Made by a program: the position numbers and the translations under genes. Shown in pieces: positions 26,692 to 35,095 of a DNA stretch of 64,000 nucleotides (positions are counted from its first letter, which is position 1; each line of letters starts with the position of its first letter). Source of the stretch: Calothrix sp. NIES-2098 (GTDB lineage Bacteria; Cyanobacteriota; Cyanobacteriia; Cyanobacteriales; Nostocaceae); NCBI GenBank assembly GCA_002368175.1, contig AP018172.1, positions 1,238,001 to 1,302,000 on the forward strand. Reading direction: 5' to 3'. The notes beneath the pieces are model-generated. The model was not told the origin of the DNA, did not search any database, and saw only the letters and a list, made by a program, of their open reading frames with translations.

Positions 26692-27789
26692 TTACATAGC
26701 TGTAGCTGCTCCTGTAGTAGGCTTGGGAGGCTTAACCTCTGCGCCTACACTTGTGCGATACAGTTCTACTAAACGCTGTTCGTATGCCAATAAATCTTGG
26801 TAAATTTGTTTGAAAATAGCAGTGGCAACCGGATCGGTAAACTGGGCACACAAATTGCCAATATCGCCAATTCCGGTTTGCAAATCGCCCAAAGCGCAGC
26901 GTATTTGATAGACGTCATCGCTACCTGTGAAGGCAGTTTTGACTTTGGCATATTGTTCGGAGATATTTGCAGCTAAGGAGGGTTTCTCTCCCAATCTGTC
27001 GAGGTATGTTTCCAGTGTCTGAATATGGCGCTGTTTTGTACCAATCAGTTCTTGAAAAATGGATCTGGCTTCAGTGTTGGATTCTTTTTCGAGGTACTTC
27101 TCTAAGGCTTCTAAAGAATAACGCTCGCCCGCCAAAGCAGTATTCACACCTTTAACAACATCTCCTTTAGTGGAACCACCCCAAGCATCAGCTAATTTCC
27201 ACCATTCAGCAGATGTATCGGTTTCGGTTGGTAAGGCCGCATCTTTGCCACCGTAACCTAAACGGCTCAAAATTCCTGTGGTAAAGATTGCTAAATCTCC
27301 TGGTTCGCGAGAAGTAATTAAATTGCCATCAACTACTAGCGGCTCATCGATAAAGTTTGCACCAGCATTGATGATGTCTTTGCGAATCGCACTAAAACCA
27401 GTAATGCGTTTACCTTTGAGCAAATCGCCTTCAATCAACAGTTGCGGGCCGTGACAAACCGCAGCCACCCATTTTCCTTGTTGTACAGCTTCTTGTACAA
27501 AGCGTACTGTGTTGGGATTGCGCCGCATTTTATCGGGAGCCATACCGCCAGGAATTACTACTGCATCATATTCCGCTGCGATCGCCTCTGTGGTAGTTGC
27601 ATCAGCTTGGGTACTAAGTTTACCTTGTTTACCCTTATATTTCTCATTCATGCGAGAACCGAGGATGACTACCTCCATTCCTGCTTGTTTTAAGCCATTA
27701 TAAGGCACAGTAAATTCTGCATCCTCGACTCCATTTTCAATGAGGATTGCAACTTTTTTCTTACCGGAATGGTTGTTATGGTTCACCAT
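26692..27789 (-). CDS. DJ-1/PfpI-family protein with C-terminal helical domain
   Basis: Residues 10-190 form a PfpI/DJ-1 domain: the nucleophile elbow AAVCHGPQLLI carries the conserved cysteine and histidine, and DAEFTVPYNGLKQAG holds the acidic residue near the pocket. Residues about 215-345 are predicted helices (EALEKYLEKESNTEARSIFQELIGTKQRHIQTLETYLDRL) resembling the DUF2383/ferritin-like four-helix stress proteins. DJ-1 relatives act as proteases, glyoxalases or deglycases; the activity here is unknown. The fusion is 365 residues, almost twice a plain PfpI protein. It starts at ATG 27789 after an AGGA site and belongs to the stress cluster. Confidence 0.85.
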   Translation of the reverse strand: MVNHNNHSGKKKVAILIENGVEDAEFTVPYNGLKQAGMEVVILGSRMNEKYKGKQGKLSTQADATTTEAIAAEYDAVVIPGGMAPDKMRRNPNTVRFVQEAVQQGKWVAAVCHGPQLLIEGDLLKGKRITGFSAIRKDIINAGANFIDEPLVVDGNLITSREPGDLAIFTTGILSRLGYGGKDAALPTETDTSAEWWKLADAWGGSTKGDVVKGVNTALAGERYSLEALEKYLEKESNTEARSIFQELIGTKQRHIQTLETYLDRLGEKPSLAANISEQYAKVKTAFTGSDDVYQIRCALGDLQTGIGDIGNLCAQFTDPVATAIFKQIYQDLLAYEQRLVELYRTSVGAEVKPPKPTTGAATAM

Positions 27790-27907
27790 CTGATTTTTCC
27801 TATGTCACTGTATAATTCAACTAACTAAAATAGTCAACTAATTTGGTAATTCGCTTCATCAAAAAGGCTGATTTTTGAGCGCATCTTCATCAATTTTGAA
27901 TTGTCAA

Positions 27908-28309
27908 TTATGAGGGAACCTCGCTAGTCGGTGCGGTAGTAAACAGTTCTTCGTAATCGTGCGAGAAATGGGTGTGAAAAGCAGTAAATTTTTCTGGTGT
28001 AACTGCATTTTCTAAGACTGCAAATACAGCACGTACATGAGTTACAGCAGTTACTGGGTCAATATCTTCCTTTTGACTTGTACGAGCAATAAATTCTTGT
28101 AAATTGAAAGATTGTTCCGATTCTCCCTGATTTGTTGCTAAATAATTTCTCAGTTCATCAGGTAACTGGGCAGCTAATTCATTGGCTTCATCAGATCCAA
28201 TCCTTTCTTTAATTGTTTCTAATGTGGCACGGGTAGCTCGTTCTGCTTCTGCACGAGAATTCGATTGAGCTAGGCTTTGTACATGGGTAATAAACTCGTT
28301 GTATTCCAC
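27908..28309 (-). CDS. DUF2267 family protein
   Basis: A soluble helical protein of 133 residues. FITHVQSLAQSNSRAEAERATRATLETIKERIGSDEANELAAQLPDELRNYL matches the DUF2267 pattern, in which a repeated helical unit ends in LP-ELR. Function is unknown; DUF2267 genes are often found in stress-type gene clusters. I choose GTG 28309, preceded by GGAGG at six bases, over an upstream in-frame start at 28351. First gene of the minus-strand stress cluster; its promoter must lie between 28310 and 28654, opposite the DUF6335 gene. Confidence 0.82.
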   Translation of the reverse strand: MEYNEFITHVQSLAQSNSRAEAERATRATLETIKERIGSDEANELAAQLPDELRNYLATNQGESEQSFNLQEFIARTSQKEDIDPVTAVTHVRAVFAVLENAVTPEKFTAFHTHFSHDYEELFTTAPTSEVPS

Positions 28310-28654
28310 TGTGTACCTCCGGTTCTCCCGATAAATGCTATGGTTTAGCATTCAAATAGCTGAAAGCACAAATAAAATTCAAAAAATATTGATTTGATAA
28401 ATCCTGAGAGTTTTTGAATAAAAATTAGTTATAAGCAATAAGCAAATAAGTAAAACTTTTATGTTTATTAACTTATTACTCATAACTAATAACTTCAACT
28501 ACACGGGGTTTGACCATGAATTCATATTTACCAGAGTATGGTTCAAACACTAAATTAACGTCGTTCCCAAGGGATAGATTCTTTTATTTCTAAAGTAATA
28601 CATCCTTAGTTAGACAAGCTTATGTGAGGAAAAGGTTATGGTAAAGATGCAGAA
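28310..28654. promoter_or_regulatory. Divergent promoter region of the stress cluster
   Basis: About 345 bp between two divergent genes (DUF2267 to the left, DUF6335 to the right). It includes short repeats (ATAAGCAATAAGCAAATAAG near 28433) and AT-rich DNA. I cannot identify individual -35/-10 boxes with confidence. Confidence 0.4.
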
Positions 28655-29062
28655 ATGGCGAGAATTATGGCAGAAAAAAATCGTAATGAAGAAATAAACC
28701 CTGATGATTTGCCTCAAGCAATAACAGAATCTTACGGCACTGGAGTAAAAGACCTACCAGGATATAATATTGGTGGGCGTTCTATGCAAGCAGAACGACG
28801 CGAGTATACAGAAACTAGCCCAGAACTCACTGGCGGCGATGTTGACGCTTATTGGGAAGATGCAGATGCAGTTGGAGATGAAGCAGTTGGTGGTACTGTC
28901 GCGACTCCCGATCAAAATGTCACTGAGGAATTAGAAGCAGCCGTTGGGCTAGAAATGGACGATCGCTCTTTTCTCCGCACTAATGATATTTTAGAAGAGC
29001 GTGACGATCGCCGTTGGGAGTTAGATCCGATGTCTTCTGAAGATTATCAAGAACGCAAATAG
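28655..29062 (+). CDS. DUF6335 family protein
   Basis: A 135-residue acidic soluble protein. LPQAITESYGTGVKDLPGYNIGGRSM, then YTETSPELTGGDVDAYWEDADAVGDEAVGGTV, then an R-rich end, match the cyanobacterial DUF6335 family, whose function is unknown. The start is uncertain: ATG 28655 and ATG 28667 both lack a good ribosome binding site, while a better-placed ATG at 28638 is out of frame. It is divergent from the stress cluster and followed by a clear terminator. Confidence 0.78.
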   Translation: MARIMAEKNRNEEINPDDLPQAITESYGTGVKDLPGYNIGGRSMQAERREYTETSPELTGGDVDAYWEDADAVGDEAVGGTVATPDQNVTEELEAAVGLEMDDRSFLRTNDILEERDDRRWELDPMSSEDYQERK

Positions 29063-29102
29063 CTCTGTCTTCTGTAAAAGGTTCAGAGTCTATTGCCAAT
29101 CT

Positions 29103-29140
29103 CACTCTATCTTGGCATTAAGTATAGATAGAGTGTTTTT
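29103..29140 (+). terminator. Intrinsic terminator after the DUF6335 gene
   Basis: A 10-bp perfect stem (CACTCTATCT 29103-29112, AGATAGAGTG 29126-29135), a 13-base loop and a run of five T. Forty bp after the stop codon. Confidence 0.85.
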
Positions 29141-29778
29141 ACTGTAAGTGATTATACTCTAATATAAATATATAAGCTTCTATCGACTAACTGAGAACAG
29201 TTAAATTATGATTACCAAGCTGATTTTCTGAGCTATTTGATTAATGGCTGGAAATTAAGTATAATTACTGATAGACATTCTAAATTTTACGCATTTAAAT
29301 AAAACGTGATTCCAGCTAAAAGCTAATTTCCGAGTTTGTACTGAAACTACAAAATTTTTGATTGGCAGACTTCTCTCAAAAAAATAGCCAAAAAGTAGGA
29401 TAGTGGTACAGTTTGGTAAAATGTGTCTTTTGGCTAGTGTAGGTTTACTTTTAACTGCAATCGGCTTTGCAGTTTGATTGTTTGTATACTCATATCAATT
29501 TTTCTGTATAGCTCTTAGCTAGAAGTAAAAACGAATCTCTTGTTTTCTAGCTAATTTGAGTCACAGAGTATTGATAATTAACTGTCTTTTTATCCGAGCA
29601 AAACTAACCAAAACCTAACAAATTGAGTTGAGATACAAAACTCTCATTAGGTCTGGGGTTCGCTACCATTAAACAAAATAAACAAATTGGGTTCGGGAAT
29701 TCTTCACCTTAAGTTAAGCTGCTTCACTTTCCCGAATCTTAGTTGTCTAATACAAATTCTAGAATTAGTCTAAAACTG
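29141..29778. other. Intergenic stretch with no recognisable gene
   Basis: About 640 bp of AT-rich DNA between the DUF6335 terminator and the HpsJ-like gene. No RNA gene, hairpin array or long frame with a ribosome binding site is apparent. Confidence 0.5.
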
Positions 29779-30471
29779 ATGTCAGATTTAAACGTCTATC
29801 AATTAATTGACACAGAAGTATATAAACTGAGCAAATCCCTGAATTCGTTAATAGGAATAATCAGCCTTTTCCGTTTGGTAGGCTATAGTTTATTGCTATT
29901 AGCATTTTTAGATTTAGTCGATATATTGTTTCCTCTACAATTTAGGAATCATGTTTGGGAATTGCAAACGACGGGAGCGCTAGTGGAACAGGTTACTATA
30001 CCATTAATTGCTATCTTGCTAGTATTTGCTGGTAAGTTAGAAAAGCGCTTGAAATGGGAAATTGTTATCTTGGGGCTATTATCTAGATTAACTTTATTAG
30101 TTGGATTATTGTATATATTACTAATTCCTTTAGGGATTAGTAGTAGTGTAAGTTTGTACAATGCTAATCTTCAACAATTCAATAACGGATATAATCAACA
30201 GGTATTTCCTAGCAATCAATTTGAACATCAAGTTAGCCAAGCAACATCAAGAGAATTTCCAAGTCGCTCATCCGATGAAAACAGTTTTCAAGCCAGCAAC
30301 AGTCCAGTAATCTTAGAATTTAATTCCGATCGGCAAGAACTAGAGTTACAGCAATATTCTGGAATCAAGTTAATTAAGAATTCGGTGAAATGGAATCTAG
30401 GAGCTTTAGTTTCTGCTGTTTTATTTATTAAAATTTGGCAAAAAACTGTCTGGGCGAGAGAATTAAGTTGA
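29779..30471 (+). CDS. HpsJ-like membrane protein
   Basis: A membrane protein of about 230 residues. The first hydrophobic segment (GYSLLLLAFLDLVDILFPLQF) is followed by WELQTTGALVEQVTIPLIAILLVFAG, a combination found in the HpsJ family linked to hormogonium polysaccharide in Nostoc. A third segment (LLVGLLYILLIPLGISSSVSL) and a C-terminal helix follow, separated by a polar, Gln/Asn/Ser-rich loop. I prefer ATG 29779; a TTG at 29743 would add 12 residues. No hps neighbours are present, so its role in motility is only inferred from family name. Confidence 0.7.
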   Translation: MSDLNVYQLIDTEVYKLSKSLNSLIGIISLFRLVGYSLLLLAFLDLVDILFPLQFRNHVWELQTTGALVEQVTIPLIAILLVFAGKLEKRLKWEIVILGLLSRLTLLVGLLYILLIPLGISSSVSLYNANLQQFNNGYNQQVFPSNQFEHQVSQATSREFPSRSSDENSFQASNSPVILEFNSDRQELELQQYSGIKLIKNSVKWNLGALVSAVLFIKIWQKTVWARELS

Positions 30472-30670
30472 TTGTTAAACTATTGATTTTTCATGCTAAC
30501 TTTCTCAGGCAAATCTTTGGATCTCAATTAGATAACCATCAGGATCGCGTAAAAAACAATGATAAATCTGGTACTTTTCATTAAATGTCGGTGGTTTTTC
30601 AAATTCAACACCACGCTTTTGTAGGTACTCAAACCATTCATCTACTTGTTGAGTTACCAAGGTAAAAATA

Positions 30671-30693
30671 TAGGACTTACGCAATTGGCACAA
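30671..30693. repeat. Terminal inverted repeat of the IS element, left end
   Basis: Pairs with 31898-31920. The 22 bases AGGACTTACGCAATTGGCAC plus AA are inverted at the other end with one mismatch. Confidence 0.85.
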
Positions 30694-30733
30694 ATAGCAG
30701 GCAGGGCACAGCCCTGACACGCGACAATATAAA

Positions 30734-31747
30734 TCAAACCAAGTACATAAAAATACTTGGGCGCTTCAGTTGCTGAATTAAATAATTAGAAAGCAAGTTA
30801 TGCTTGATTTGATAGATAGTTTTGCCAGTTCTATAGGCTAAATTCTTTAACCTAACCCAAACCAACATTGCACAAGCAATATGATTTCTTTGGAGTCTAG
30901 CTTTCCGACACTGGCAAGATTCAATGCCAGTTAGTTGTTTAATTTCCCTGTGAAACTCCTCTATTTTCCAACGAATTTTACACACCTGTTGTACAACATC
31001 CGTGGAACTTTGAGATAAATCGTTAGTGGCGACATAATCCGTTCTGTTGGTAGAAACAGTAACCCGGAATAGTTTCACTTTTTTATTAGCTGGGAATCCT
31101 TTAATTTTTATGATTTTACCACAGTCTAATTCTTCTTGGTTCCATTCTAATAATTCAATCCGTTTATATTTTTCTTGACCAAATGTATCATCAACTAAAC
31201 GATTATTTTTTAAAGGGCAATAATAAATTTTGTCTAAGCTATCAATATATAGCATTAAACTGTGTACCGCATACCATGTATCCATCAAAACAGTATCAAA
31301 TGGTAAAAGCTTATGATACACAAGGTTTTGGAGCATATCTTTCACATGGTCTATCTTGGTTTTCCCATCGACATCAGGATTAAAAATTCGATAATCTATG
31401 ACCCAAAATCTTTGAAGTGTAGGGTTGACATACACGCAGCTAACTACACCAATGCCTTTCAGGACACCATGCTCATTACCACTATATTGTCTTCTGACTA
31501 TTTCTATTTCTTCAGAATACTTTTTATCTAAAACGCTATCATCAAATATGATGTAACCATTTTCATCAGACTCAACGACCTCTTTCACGTTATCCCATAG
31601 TAAACGAGGTGTTAATTTTTCGGTTTTCAAATAATAGTTAATTGCGTCATGACTAATACTCTCTAAATGCTCTGCCAAATTGGTAATTGTATAATTAATT
31701 TGACTACTTAATAAATATTGGCAGTAATTAAGCTTAGTAAATCTCAT
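30734..31747 (-). CDS. Transposase, IS701/IS4-superfamily (DDE)
   Basis: A 337-residue transposase that cuts and joins the element's ends. Candidate catalytic residues of the RNase H fold are visible: Asp in IIFDDSVLDKK (about residue 69), Asp in VLMDTWYAV (about 154) and Glu in RWKIEEFHREIKQ (about 260; the Y-R-E-like signature of the IS4 group). The C-terminal CQCRKARLQRNHIACAMLVW is well kept in cyanobacterial members. It has no frameshift or stop, so it is probably active. The family name rests on recall of similar cyanobacterial transposases. Confidence 0.85.
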   Translation of the reverse strand: MRFTKLNYCQYLLSSQINYTITNLAEHLESISHDAINYYLKTEKLTPRLLWDNVKEVVESDENGYIIFDDSVLDKKYSEEIEIVRRQYSGNEHGVLKGIGVVSCVYVNPTLQRFWVIDYRIFNPDVDGKTKIDHVKDMLQNLVYHKLLPFDTVLMDTWYAVHSLMLYIDSLDKIYYCPLKNNRLVDDTFGQEKYKRIELLEWNQEELDCGKIIKIKGFPANKKVKLFRVTVSTNRTDYVATNDLSQSSTDVVQQVCKIRWKIEEFHREIKQLTGIESCQCRKARLQRNHIACAMLVWVRLKNLAYRTGKTIYQIKHNLLSNYLIQQLKRPSIFMYLV

Positions 31748-31897
31748 TACCCTTAGCGAAATTTATCTAATATAACCTCTACCTATTTTCTCACGAATAT
31801 TTCGATAGTACTTCCAAGACAGCGACTTCTATTACGAAGGCAAAGCTTTCAAAATCAGATTTAATTAATACATATGTACTATGAACTAACGATCGCA

Positions 31898-31920
31898 TTG
31901 TGCCAGTTGCGTAAGTCCTG
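31898..31920. repeat. Terminal inverted repeat of the IS element, right end
   Basis: Inverted copy of 30671-30693 (TTGTGCCAGTTGCGTAAGTC plus CTG). Followed immediately by the target duplication AAATA (31921-31925). Confidence 0.85.
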
Positions 31921-32140
31921 AAATAATACTGGATGGTTCAACATTAGTTTTTGTAATAGACTCTCCACTTTTTTGGCATAACCCCAAGTACCCAGAACCG
32001 GTAACAGTATAAATCCGGCAGGTACCTTGGTCGAGCCATAACTGAAAACCAAGCTGGTCTTCATAGAACCGGGTTGAAGCTTCAAGATCTTGGGTATATA
32101 AAAAGGTAATTTGTCGATCAATTGGCGGGCGATCGCACAT

Positions 32141-32565
32141 TGGATAGATTAATGGTACAAATTTGAGCTATGCTAAACTCAGTTTAGCTTTTCTGTTGAG
32201 AGCGAATTTAAGTTTGGGAATCTCACAGGATAATTGATTTACCGATCTCAAAGAAGCTGGCTAATGTGGAGCAGACCTCAGTTATGCCGACTTTGGCGGT
32301 GTAGTTCTCCTCAAGACTGACTTCAGTGGGGTTATTTCACAAGATAGCGCAGAAAAGAGATCGGGTTGATGAGAATGTAATCAGTATCCCCTGTTTTGTC
32401 ATCTGCTAATTATCCTGCTTGTCTTGCGTAATCCTTACTCCTACTAAACTCTGAGCAGGCTTTGAAAACTTTGCCCACCTCAGGTTAATTTTTGAAAAGT
32501 TTAGTTTCCTTGCTTATCTATATAGCCATAGAGTTATATAGAAATTAAAAAATTAGGAATTGGGT
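32141..32565. promoter_or_regulatory. Divergent region upstream of VOC gene and heme oxygenase gene
   Basis: About 425 bp between divergent genes. It contains a perfect palindrome (32172-32188) near the VOC start and an AGGA ribosome binding site before the heme oxygenase. No RNA gene is seen. It should carry the promoter of the tetrapyrrole cluster. Confidence 0.45.
32172..32188. promoter_or_regulatory. Perfect palindrome GCTAAACT-C-AGTTTAGC
   Basis: Eight-base arms with a one-base centre. The spacing and location, 32-48 bases before the VOC start and between divergent genes, fit a dimeric repressor or activator site. Cyanobacterial low-oxygen tetrapyrrole clusters are known to use a MarR-type regulator (ChlR) elsewhere; whether it binds here is unknown. 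Confidence 0.4.
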
Positions 32566-33318
32566 ATGAGTAGCGATTTAGCAACCAAGTTACGGGAAGG
32601 AACAAAACACTCCCATACAATGGCGGAAAATACGGCGTTCATGAAATGTTTCCTGAAAGGGATTGTGGAAAAAGAGCCGTTTCGGAAACTGATAGCGAAC
32701 TTGTATTTGGTTTACAGTTCGTTGGAAGAACAGCTTCAGCGTTATAGCACTCATCCTGTAGTCAGTCGGATTTATTTTCCGCTGTTGAACCGCAAGACAA
32801 ATTTAGAGAAAGACCTCGCTTTTTACTACGGTGAAGATTGGCGCGAACAAATAGCGGCGCTGGAAGCTGGTAAAGTTTATGTGGATCGCATCAATGAAGT
32901 AGCCAACAGCGAACCTGCATTATTAGTTGCTCATGCGTATGTTCGCTACATGGGGGATTTATCAGGGGGACAGAGTTTGAAAAAAATTGTCCGTTCAGCA
33001 CTGGAATTACCAGCAGATAAAGGAACTGGACTGCATGAATTTGAGCAACTACCTACAATTGAAGCTATCAGAGCATTTAAAGGACAGTATCGTGATGCTT
33101 TAAATGCATTACCAGTAGATGATGCTTTAGCTGAAAAAATTGTTGCAGAAGCAAATTATGCTTTTGAACTCAATCGTAATGTTGTCCATGAGTTAGAAGC
33201 TGATGTGAAAACTGCAATTGGCGATCGCGTTTTTGATTTGATTACGCGCCAAGATTTACCTGGTAGCACAGAACGCTCACCCGGTCATACTTCAGTAGAA
33301 CTAGTTGCAGCTGAATAA
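32566..33318 (+). CDS. Heme oxygenase (biliverdin-forming)
   Basis: A soluble enzyme of about 250 residues that opens haem to biliverdin IXalpha, CO and iron, feeding phycobilin synthesis. The proximal haem ligand lies in GTKHSHTMAENTAFMKCF (about residue 17) and the distal-helix glycines in GDLSGGQSLKK (about 132-142). I choose ATG 32566 (AGGA seven bases before), not the TTG two codons upstream. It heads a plus-strand cluster with hemN and a BchE-type cyclase, which matches the low-oxygen heme-oxygenase/hemN set of other cyanobacteria, so it is more likely the HO2 paralogue than the housekeeping HO1. That inference comes from context. Confidence 0.92.
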   Translation: MSSDLATKLREGTKHSHTMAENTAFMKCFLKGIVEKEPFRKLIANLYLVYSSLEEQLQRYSTHPVVSRIYFPLLNRKTNLEKDLAFYYGEDWREQIAALEAGKVYVDRINEVANSEPALLVAHAYVRYMGDLSGGQSLKKIVRSALELPADKGTGLHEFEQLPTIEAIRAFKGQYRDALNALPVDDALAEKIVAEANYAFELNRNVVHELEADVKTAIGDRVFDLITRQDLPGSTERSPGHTSVELVAAE

Positions 33319-33590
33319 GCATCAACATCCAAAGTGAAATTGAAGGAACGAGTGTAGGTATCTTTTCTCTCCAAACTGGATACCTGCACTGATGAAAATG
33401 CATACCATTTGAGATTTTGGATTTTGAAATAGTTAGTAACTCAACTTTTAGCAATCCATCTTTCATCAATTGGTATCAGGACTTTAATTTGCCATCGTAA
33501 AAGCTTTTGGTGAATCATACTCACAAGAGTAATTTTAAATTCCCCTATAGCCACTAACACCGGATTAAGACATTCAAGGTTATTAGCATC

Positions 33591-34988
33591 ATGAAACTTG
33601 CAACGCAAACAGTTCAATTCAACTCGGAGTTACTCAAAAAATACGACCAAGCTTTGCCTCGATATACAAGTTATCCACCAGCAACAGAGTTAAAAGAAAA
33701 TTTTGGCGAGTTGGATTTGCGATCGGGCATTGCAGTTGGTAATTATAAAAATATTCCTCTCTCTCTCTATTTTCATATACCTTTTTGTGAAACTGCCTGC
33801 TATTTTTGCGGTTGCAATACAATTATTACCAAAAAGAAAGAAATAGTAGATCCATATTTAAATTATGTGGTGCGTAACATCCGACAACTTTCTGGGCTAA
33901 TTTCCTCAAAGCGCCAAGTACATCAATTACATTTTGGCGGGGGGACGCCTAATTATTTAACTAAGCAGCAGATGGATTTTCTCTGGAATACTATTAATAG
34001 CCAATTCAATTTAGATCCACAAGCAGAAGTTTCCATTGAGATTAATCCTAGATATGTTGATAAAAACTATATCTTTTTCTTGAAGAACTTAGGCTTTAAC
34101 CGCATTAGCTTTGGCATTCAAGACTTTAACCACCAAGTGCAAGCCGCTATTAACCGCGTCCAACCGGAAGCTATGCTTTTTGATGTGATGGAATGGATTC
34201 GGGATGCAGGATTTGAAAGCGTTAATGTTGATTTAATTTATGGTTTACCTTATCAAAGCCTCGATACATTTAAAAACACAATTGCCAAAACTATAAAACT
34301 CGATCCCGATCGCATTGCGGTTTTTAACTTTGCTTACGTACCTTGGATGAAGCCCGTACAAAAAAAGATTCCGCAGTCAGCATTACCTCAAGCTTCAGAA
34401 AAATTAGATATTCTTCAGATGACTATTGAAGAATTAACGGCGAATGGTTATTGGTTTATTGGTATGGATCACTTTGCCAAACCTAACGATGAACTGACTA
34501 TCGCCCAAAAACAAGGACAACTCCACAGAAATTTCCAGGGATACACAACAAAACCAGAATCGGATTTATTTGGCTTTGGCATTACTTCGATTAGTATGCT
34601 GCATGATGTTTACGTACAAAATCTTAAGCAGCTAAAAAGTTATTATCAAGCAATTGATACTGGCAAGATACCAATTGAAAAAGGCGTCAGTCTAAATCGA
34701 GACGATATTCTGCGTCGGACTGTAATTATGGAATTGATGTGTCAATTCCAGCTATCAATTAATGATGTCGAAGAAAAATATCATATAGCTTTTGATACGG
34801 ATTTTAACGAATATTTTGCTAGAGAATTATCTGAGTTGAAATTGCTAGAAGCTGATGGATTAATTCGGATGATACCCAATGGTATTGAGGTGACACCGAG
34901 TGGCAGATTACTGATCCGCAACATTGCATCAATTTTTGATGCTCATACCAGACAGCGAAAAAATGCAGCTTTTTCTAAAGCAATTTGA
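33591..34988 (+). CDS. hemN: Oxygen-independent coproporphyrinogen III oxidase
   Basis: A radical-SAM enzyme that makes protoporphyrinogen IX without oxygen. The CxxxCxxC iron-sulfur motif is in HIPFCETACYFCGCNT (about residues 62-74); family elements PRYTSYPPATEL, GGGTPNYLT and RISFGIQDF follow. The length of 465 residues is normal for HemN proper, longer than HemW-type paralogues. It lies 270 bp after the heme oxygenase and about 110 bp before a BchE-type cyclase. It would replace the aerobic HemF in micro-oxic conditions. Confidence 0.93.
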   Translation: MKLATQTVQFNSELLKKYDQALPRYTSYPPATELKENFGELDLRSGIAVGNYKNIPLSLYFHIPFCETACYFCGCNTIITKKKEIVDPYLNYVVRNIRQLSGLISSKRQVHQLHFGGGTPNYLTKQQMDFLWNTINSQFNLDPQAEVSIEINPRYVDKNYIFFLKNLGFNRISFGIQDFNHQVQAAINRVQPEAMLFDVMEWIRDAGFESVNVDLIYGLPYQSLDTFKNTIAKTIKLDPDRIAVFNFAYVPWMKPVQKKIPQSALPQASEKLDILQMTIEELTANGYWFIGMDHFAKPNDELTIAQKQGQLHRNFQGYTTKPESDLFGFGITSISMLHDVYVQNLKQLKSYYQAIDTGKIPIEKGVSLNRDDILRRTVIMELMCQFQLSINDVEEKYHIAFDTDFNEYFARELSELKLLEADGLIRMIPNGIEVTPSGRLLIRNIASIFDAHTRQRKNAAFSKAI

Positions 34989-34991
34989 TTT

Positions 34992-35075
34992 GAAGGATGA
35001 AGTTTGAAAGATAAAGTATGAAGTCAAGAAATTCATCCTTTATCCTTTATCCTTCATCCTTCCTTCGTCCTCTTT
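34992..35075. repeat. Heptamer-type inverted repeat between hemN and the cyclase gene
   Basis: GAAGGATGAA (34992-35001) is complementary to TTCATCCTTC (35053-35062), with further TTATCC/ATAAAG heptamer matches inside. It is an STRR-type repeat that can fold in the mRNA. A longer open frame through it would add 26 residues to the cyclase, which I reject as a coding extension. Confidence 0.6.
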
Positions 35076-35095
35076 CAAGCAGCAGGAAGAAAACT

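Larger units (their letters stand above)
30671..31920 (-). mobile_element. IS701-like insertion sequence, complete
   Basis: A 1250-bp element. The left end (TAGGACTTACGCAATTGGCACAA) and the inverted right end (TTGTGCCAGTTGCGTAAGTCCTG) match over the 22 inner bases apart from one; only the outermost base also differs. It is flanked by the 5-bp direct repeat AAATA (30666-30670 and 31921-31925). One transposase gene fills most of it. Insertion is inside a VOC-family gene and is exact enough to restore the frame on removal, so it is recent. Confidence 0.88.
30505..32140 (-). pseudogene. VOC (glyoxalase/bleomycin-resistance fold) protein, interrupted by an IS element
   Basis: The N-terminal half (about 31921-32140; ITFLYTQDLEASTRFYEDQLG) and the C-terminal half (30505-30665; FTLVTQQVDEWFEYLQ to the stop) lie either side of an insertion. 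If the 1250-bp element and one copy of the 5-bp duplication are removed, the frame continues as AGT-ATT-ATT-TTT-ACC (SIIFT) and gives a 126-codon open frame including the stop, normal for a VOC protein, with the ligand region HCFLRDPDGYLIEI near the end. The gene was therefore intact before insertion. VOC members include glyoxalases and antibiotic-binding proteins; the substrate is unknown. A perfect 17-bp palindrome lies 32-48 bases upstream of its start. Confidence 0.88.
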
